The notes under the pieces were generated by a model. That model saw only the letters and a program-made list of their open reading frames with translations. It was not told the DNA's origin and searched no databases. A DNA stretch of 27,263 nucleotides from CAXGUU01 sp964012875 (GTDB taxonomy: Bacteria > Pseudomonadota > Gammaproteobacteria > Ga0077536). The DNA lies in contig CAXGUU010000005.1 in assembly GCA_964012875.1 (NCBI GenBank), positions 1 to 27,263 on the forward strand, given 5' to 3'. The first letter of the stretch is position 1. Each line of letters opens with the position of its first letter. Below, piece after piece: positions 23,284 to 27,263 of the stretch. The position numbers and the translations under genes were made by a program.

Positions 23284-23682
23284 GACGCGATCTCAAAGGA
23301 AAACTGCGTCATTCTAGCGGCTATGCGTGGGCAGTACTCAGGCTGGTATCAGCGTCGAATCTGCCGCGTGTTCCGCCCGGGTAGTCGATGTCGATGCACG
23401 CTACTCGATGAAATTAAGCAACTCCACCGCCTCGTGACACAGGTCTTCCGCAGAACCCGTAAGCCCTCATATTTCGCCATGTATTTTCAGTCGTTGTCGT
23501 ATCAACGCTAGTAGCGGCGGTTTTGAGATCGGCGTTGGTCATTGTCGCGTGCTCGGCGTGTTCAAGGACAGCACCAAATGGTTAGGCCAAAACGCCGGGT
23601 TGCCACCCGCCAGGTCAATGATGCGTCACAGTACCCACCGCCGCTCAGGCGCGGCCAGCCTCAAGCTGATGGCAATCAGCCG
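23284..23682. other. 399-bp gap between rapA and the lipoprotein gene
   Basis: No recognisable gene. Just after the rapA stop a small hairpin GCTGAT-TGCC-ATCAGC (23665-23680, minus strand) might help end transcription, but no T run follows. A 42-codon minus-strand frame (23414-23542) has no ribosome site or likeness to a known protein. A TAGAAT box on the minus strand (23311-23316) could be the -10 of the lipoprotein promoter, giving a leader of about 20 bases. It lacks a good -35 box. Confidence 0.45.
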
Positions 23683-26511
23683 TTAGACCGCAATGACGAC
23701 CCGGACGGCGTCAAGCTTCAGTTGGGCATTACCCAGAAAGGCCTGACTGGCTTCGTTGTCGCTTGCGATCTGAGTGATTTCCTCGGCTCGAATATTCGGG
23801 TTCAATTCTGAGAGCTGCCGCAGGCGCTCAATTTCTCCCAGATAAATATCCTGGGCTAGCGCTCGCGCTGCGCGGACGATGGGCTCTTGCTGTACTTCGC
23901 AGAAATGGGTTGCCTGGTCGGCAAGTTGCTCGATCTGTGTGCGCATCCGGTTTGTGATCTTCTGCGCGGTTCGCCCGGGCACATCTTGGATCGCCAAGTT
24001 GAGTTGTTCAGTTTCGAATTCGCTGGTGATGTCTTCGCCGTTGCTGTCGATGACAATGCGCAGATTCGACTGAGACAGGAATCGCTCCACTCGCAAGTCA
24101 CGCGGAGCCGGGCACACGATAACGAACAAGCATTCCAGCAGAGTTGTGCCCGCCCGAACCCGCGGGTTCTTCAATACGCCAACGGCGGCATTGCCGAATT
24201 CGCCGCCGAGGACCATGTCCATGGCTCCGCTGACCATCGGATGTTCCCAGGTCAGAAAATGCATGTCATCGCGACCAAGCGCCTGCTCACGACTGAAGGT
24301 GGCCGTGATGCCACCTTCCGGCAGGCCGGGGAAATTTTCGCAGGCCATGTGATCGCCCGGATGAAGTACTTCGCTGGCAGTATCGTTGTCTTCATGCTCG
24401 ACGCCAAATGCGTCAAACACCCGGTCCATATAAGATCTTAATTCGCCTTGGGCTTCGTTCTTCGCGACCATCTCTACCACAACTGCTGCGCGGTCGGGAT
24501 CGAACGAATTCATTTCGATCAGCCGATCGCGTCCCGCCTGTAACACAGCTAGCAGTTCGCTAGTGCGGGCCGCGCTATCGGTAATCAGTGCCTCCAGCAT
24601 GGGCCGGTCTTGTGGCTTAGCGAGGCAGTGTCGCAAGCGGTCTGAAAATTCGGCAAAGAGGACGGGACCTGCCGGACAAATCGTCTCGAATGCGTTGATA
24701 CCTCTGTGCAACCAGGCAGCCTGGACCTGGCCGACACTGCCGGTAAAAACAGGTACGTGAATCTCAATCGTGTGGGCCTGGCCAATGCGGTCGAGGCGAC
24801 CGATGCGTTGCTCCAGCAGATCGGGGTTCAGTGGTAGATCGAACATGATCAAATGGTGCGCAAACTGAAAATTGCGCCCCTCGCTGCCAATTTCTGAGCA
24901 AATCAGGATTTCGCAGTCTTCTTCCTGGTCCGCGAAGTAGGCTGCCGCCCGATCTCTCTGAATTAAATCGAGGCCTTCGTGAAACACTGCCGAACGAATG
25001 CCGCGGCGCTTAACCCATGCTTCAAGCGATTGTGCGGTGTCAGCCTCGGCGCAGATGAGTAGTGATTTCTCGCCGCGGTGTGCTTTGACCCAATTGATCA
25101 GCCACGCGACGCGCGGGTCGTATTCCAACCAGGCTTCATCTTCGCCACATTCAGGCGTGAGCCGCGCCTCAACCGGGCGGTCAGCAAGTTGACTGTCGTA
25201 CTGCTTTGGCTGGTCCAGTTCGTAGGTATGCAGTCGACGTTGTGGAAAACCCTTGATGTTGTCGCGGCAGTTTCGGAACAGCACGCGGCCGGTGCCATGG
25301 CGGTCAAGGAGTTCCCTGATAAGGACCAGCGGGTCACGATCAGCGTCGCTCAAAAAGGCGTCGACGCGTTGCTCGCCAAGATAATCGTTCAGTGCGGCTG
25401 TCGTCTCAGCATCCAGTTCTTTGTTTGCCGCGCCGAGCCGTTCAACCAGGTGACTGACTTGTGTGTATTGAGCCTCCTCGGCAATGAATGCCTGAAGGCT
25501 GCTGTAACGATGCGGGTCGAGCAAAGCCAGACGGGCGAAATGCCCGCTGACGCCGAGTTGTTCGGGGGTGGCTGTCAGCAGGAGCAAGGCCGGAGTCGCA
25601 TCGGCGAGTTGCTGTATGGCAGTGTACTCCGGGCTGCCAGCGCCTTCCTCCCAGCGCAGATGATGTGCTTCGTCGACGACGAGCAAATCCCATCCCGCAG
25701 ATTGCGCCTGCTGCAAACGTTTCGGTTCACCCACAAGCAATTGTAGCGGTATCAAAATCAGTTGGGCCGATTCGAAAGGATTGACACCGTCTTCGGCCTC
25801 CAGTTCCGTTGCTGTGTCCGAATCGAGGATTGAGAACTGCAAGTTGAAACGTCGCAGCATTTCGACCAACCATTGGTGAATCAGGTTATCCGGTACAACG
25901 ACCAGCACGCGCTCGACACGACCCGTCAGCATCAGGCGATGCATGATGAGTCCGGCTTCAATCGTTTTGCCGAGCCCGACCTCGTCGGCCAGCAGGACTC
26001 TGGGAGCATGGCGCTGTGCCACTTGGTCTGCGATGTAGAACTGATGCGGGAGCAGCTGCACCCGCGGACCGAGCAGGCCAGACACCGGCGAGGTTTGCAG
26101 TTGGTGCCGGTGCGCGAGCGTTTGTTGCCGCAGGATGAAGCGGGCATTTTTATCGATTCGGCCGGTGAACAGGCGCTCAAGTGGTCGGCTGAATTGCACG
26201 AAACTGTCGAGGTCAATTTCATGCAGGTGTTGTTCATGCCCGAGGTGGTTAATGCCGGTGTAGACGAGACACTTTTCGCGCTCTTCGATTGCTGAGACGA
26301 TGAGTTCGCCGCCATCCTCGCTGCGGATACGATCTGCGACGCGGTAGCGGACCCGTGTTAAGGGCGCATTTTCGAGTACGTAGGTTCGGCGCTCGTCGCC
26401 CGCCGGAAATGTCATCGTCACGCGGCGATCGGCCACCTCGAATACGATACCAAGCCCCAGTTCCGGCTCGGTATTGCTGATCCAGCGCTGCCCGGGCGCA
26501 CAGGCTTCCAT
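23683..26511 (-). CDS. rapA: RNA polymerase-associated ATPase RapA
   Basis: A 942-residue Swi2/Snf2 ATPase aligning throughout with E. coli RapA (968 residues). The N-terminal Tudor-like region begins GQRWISNTEPELGLG. Helicase motifs follow: PRVLLADEVGLGKTIEAG (I), LLVVDEAHHLRW (II, DEAH), LLLLTATPEQLG (III), ICSEIGSEGRNFQFA (V) and LEQRIGRLDRIGQAH (VI). The C-terminal part includes DHMACENFPGLPEGGITATF. RapA binds core RNA polymerase and helps recycle stalled post-termination complexes. I prefer ATG 26509-26511. A TTG at 26518-26520 would add three residues and overlap the upstream stop. It follows the sulfotransferase-like gene directly and probably shares its transcript. Confidence 0.96.
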   Translation of the reverse strand: MEACAPGQRWISNTEPELGLGIVFEVADRRVTMTFPAGDERRTYVLENAPLTRVRYRVADRIRSEDGGELIVSAIEEREKCLVYTGINHLGHEQHLHEIDLDSFVQFSRPLERLFTGRIDKNARFILRQQTLAHRHQLQTSPVSGLLGPRVQLLPHQFYIADQVAQRHAPRVLLADEVGLGKTIEAGLIMHRLMLTGRVERVLVVVPDNLIHQWLVEMLRRFNLQFSILDSDTATELEAEDGVNPFESAQLILIPLQLLVGEPKRLQQAQSAGWDLLVVDEAHHLRWEEGAGSPEYTAIQQLADATPALLLLTATPEQLGVSGHFARLALLDPHRYSSLQAFIAEEAQYTQVSHLVERLGAANKELDAETTAALNDYLGEQRVDAFLSDADRDPLVLIRELLDRHGTGRVLFRNCRDNIKGFPQRRLHTYELDQPKQYDSQLADRPVEARLTPECGEDEAWLEYDPRVAWLINWVKAHRGEKSLLICAEADTAQSLEAWVKRRGIRSAVFHEGLDLIQRDRAAAYFADQEEDCEILICSEIGSEGRNFQFAHHLIMFDLPLNPDLLEQRIGRLDRIGQAHTIEIHVPVFTGSVGQVQAAWLHRGINAFETICPAGPVLFAEFSDRLRHCLAKPQDRPMLEALITDSAARTSELLAVLQAGRDRLIEMNSFDPDRAAVVVEMVAKNEAQGELRSYMDRVFDAFGVEHEDNDTASEVLHPGDHMACENFPGLPEGGITATFSREQALGRDDMHFLTWEHPMVSGAMDMVLGGEFGNAAVGVLKNPRVRAGTTLLECLFVIVCPAPRDLRVERFLSQSNLRIVIDSNGEDITSEFETEQLNLAIQDVPGRTAQKITNRMRTQIEQLADQATHFCEVQQEPIVRAARALAQDIYLGEIERLRQLSELNPNIRAEEITQIASDNEASQAFLGNAQLKLDAVRVVIAV

Positions 26512-26516
26512 TGCGT

Positions 26517-27134
26517 TCAAGCTTTATCCTTGTCCCGCCGCTGGCGTGCCTTGAACGCCGCGGTGGAATTCACATGCGGGAAAGGTTCGTCAGGGATTGG
26601 TAATTCGAGGGCGTTGCAAATCGGCTCCCAGCCGTCGCCCGGCTGCCATTCCAGCAGGCGATCTTGCGGCGCGCGGTCTCTGACCGCACTATTATGGGCA
26701 TTGTAGGCGTCGATCGCGGCCCTTTCGTTTTCAATGTTGGCGGTAAATCGATTGTCAAACAGATCAAGGACCATGCGCCGCCAGGCGCTGTCTGGTGCGC
26801 TCATCGAAGCCGGAAATATCGTGTTGGACGCGCTCGCCCACCAGGCGTCCGCATCACGATGGGACAGCAGGATCAGGGCGTCCGTATTCGCGATGTAAAT
26901 TTCCTCCCAGAAAGCGCTGGCAGGCCAGTCAATGACCGCGCGCCACGGTTTAAGAAATTGGTTCCAGTCGGGCATTTCACCGCGTGCCGCGGCGTGCCAG
27001 ACAGGGATGTCTTCCTTGTGCGGGAAAACTTCGTGCATGTGGTAGCACGGTCCCTCCAGCAGAAGTTCTAGAGCAAGTTTGAGTGAATTTGTACCGGTTC
27101 GGCCGACGCCAGCACCAATAACCTTGAGCGACAT
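26517..27134 (-). CDS. P-loop sulfotransferase-family protein
   Basis: A 205-residue protein beginning MSLKVIGAGVGRTGTNSLKL, where GAGVGRTGTNS is the 5'-phosphosulfate-binding loop of the short bacterial sulfotransferase family (Sulfotransfer_4 type). Further marks are CYHMHEVF, WEEIYIANTDALILLSHRDADAWWASA with the 3'-phosphate-binding type HRDADAW, and the C-terminal PFPHVNSTAAF. It would transfer sulfate from PAPS to an unknown acceptor. I chose ATG 27132-27134, which places the loop at the start as in relatives. An upstream in-frame start at 27215 adds 27 residues of unlikely sequence. Its TGA lies 5 bases before the rapA ATG, an odd but tight pairing. Confidence 0.85.
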   Translation of the reverse strand: MSLKVIGAGVGRTGTNSLKLALELLLEGPCYHMHEVFPHKEDIPVWHAAARGEMPDWNQFLKPWRAVIDWPASAFWEEIYIANTDALILLSHRDADAWWASASNTIFPASMSAPDSAWRRMVLDLFDNRFTANIENERAAIDAYNAHNSAVRDRAPQDRLLEWQPGDGWEPICNALELPIPDEPFPHVNSTAAFKARQRRDKDKA

Positions 27135-27263
27135 ACGGTGAGTATCTCTAGCAGGAGCGGGGGCGGCGCATGGTAGCAGCTTGTCGCATACCTTGTAGGC
27201 CACCTTGGTCGTCAAGGCTATCAGTCGAGCGTGGTACGGGTATAATCGTAGCTAATGCAGCGC
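27135..27263. other. Upstream region of the sulfotransferase-rapA unit, to the window end
   Basis: On the minus strand a TTGACG box is followed 19 bases later by a weak TATGCG, a poor promoter candidate. On the plus strand a consensus TATAAT stands at 27241-27246 without a good -35 partner. It could serve a divergent gene or RNA beyond the window edge. No coding frame is supported. Confidence 0.35.

Noticed and set aside
25078..25746. Plus-strand frame of 222 codons inside rapA
   Set aside because: Antisense to helicase domains of RapA and without recognisable motifs.
27241..27257. TATAAT plus ATG as a divergent gene start
   Set aside because: Only 8 bases separate the box from the ATG, and the window ends at once, so no coding frame can be tested.

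Overview
The window reads as a moderately GC-rich gammaproteobacterial chromosome segment. The best taxonomic marker is a full-length RapA (RNA polymerase recycling ATPase, essentially a gammaproteobacterial family). Genes for TonB-dependent uptake, an ActP/YjcH acetate-permease pair, DadA and HU-like proteins fit the same group, probably a free-living aerobic heterotroph. I see no phage, CRISPR array, tRNA, rRNA or intact insertion sequence.

Layout. 1-1282 (+): the 3' end of an EamA-type exporter, then a wrecked Kef-type K+/H+ antiporter gene with frameshifts and a large internal deletion. 1337-7785 (-): a vitamin B12 operon with a candidate promoter, a clear cobalamin riboswitch, btuB, cobQ, btuC, btuD and btuF. 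Together they would carry a corrinoid across the outer membrane, through the periplasm and inner membrane, and amidate an incomplete corrinoid. 7841-9855: glycerate kinase (-) and a divergent Sir2 deacylase (+). 10191-10568: an HU-like DNA-binding protein with a textbook terminator. 10636-10768: a minus-strand gene relic or structured repeat. 10960-13569 (+): DadA-like D-amino-acid dehydrogenase, a small eight-cysteine protein and an SMP-30/gluconolactonase-like protein. 13606-15950 (-): an OFA-family MFS transporter and a thioredoxin-like gene interrupted by two in-frame stop codons. 16069-19828 (+): a stand-alone MetE-like methyltransferase, DUF485 plus ActP acetate symporter (overlapping), and a SnoaL-like protein. 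19985-22363 (-): a compact operon of alpha/beta hydrolase, luciferase-like flavin monooxygenase and a 51-residue membrane protein. 22392-22520: a 129-bp element bounded by 20-bp inverted repeats. 22555-23283 (-): a lipoprotein. 23683-27134 (-): a sulfotransferase-like gene overlapping or abutting rapA.

The least explained items are the hydrolase/flavin-monooxygenase/small-membrane-protein operon, the 129-bp inverted-repeat element, the thioredoxin-like gene whose first stop lies inside its CXXC motif, and a MetE-like enzyme close to a B12 salvage operon. No wholly new system is proven. The B12 operon is the most secure functional unit.
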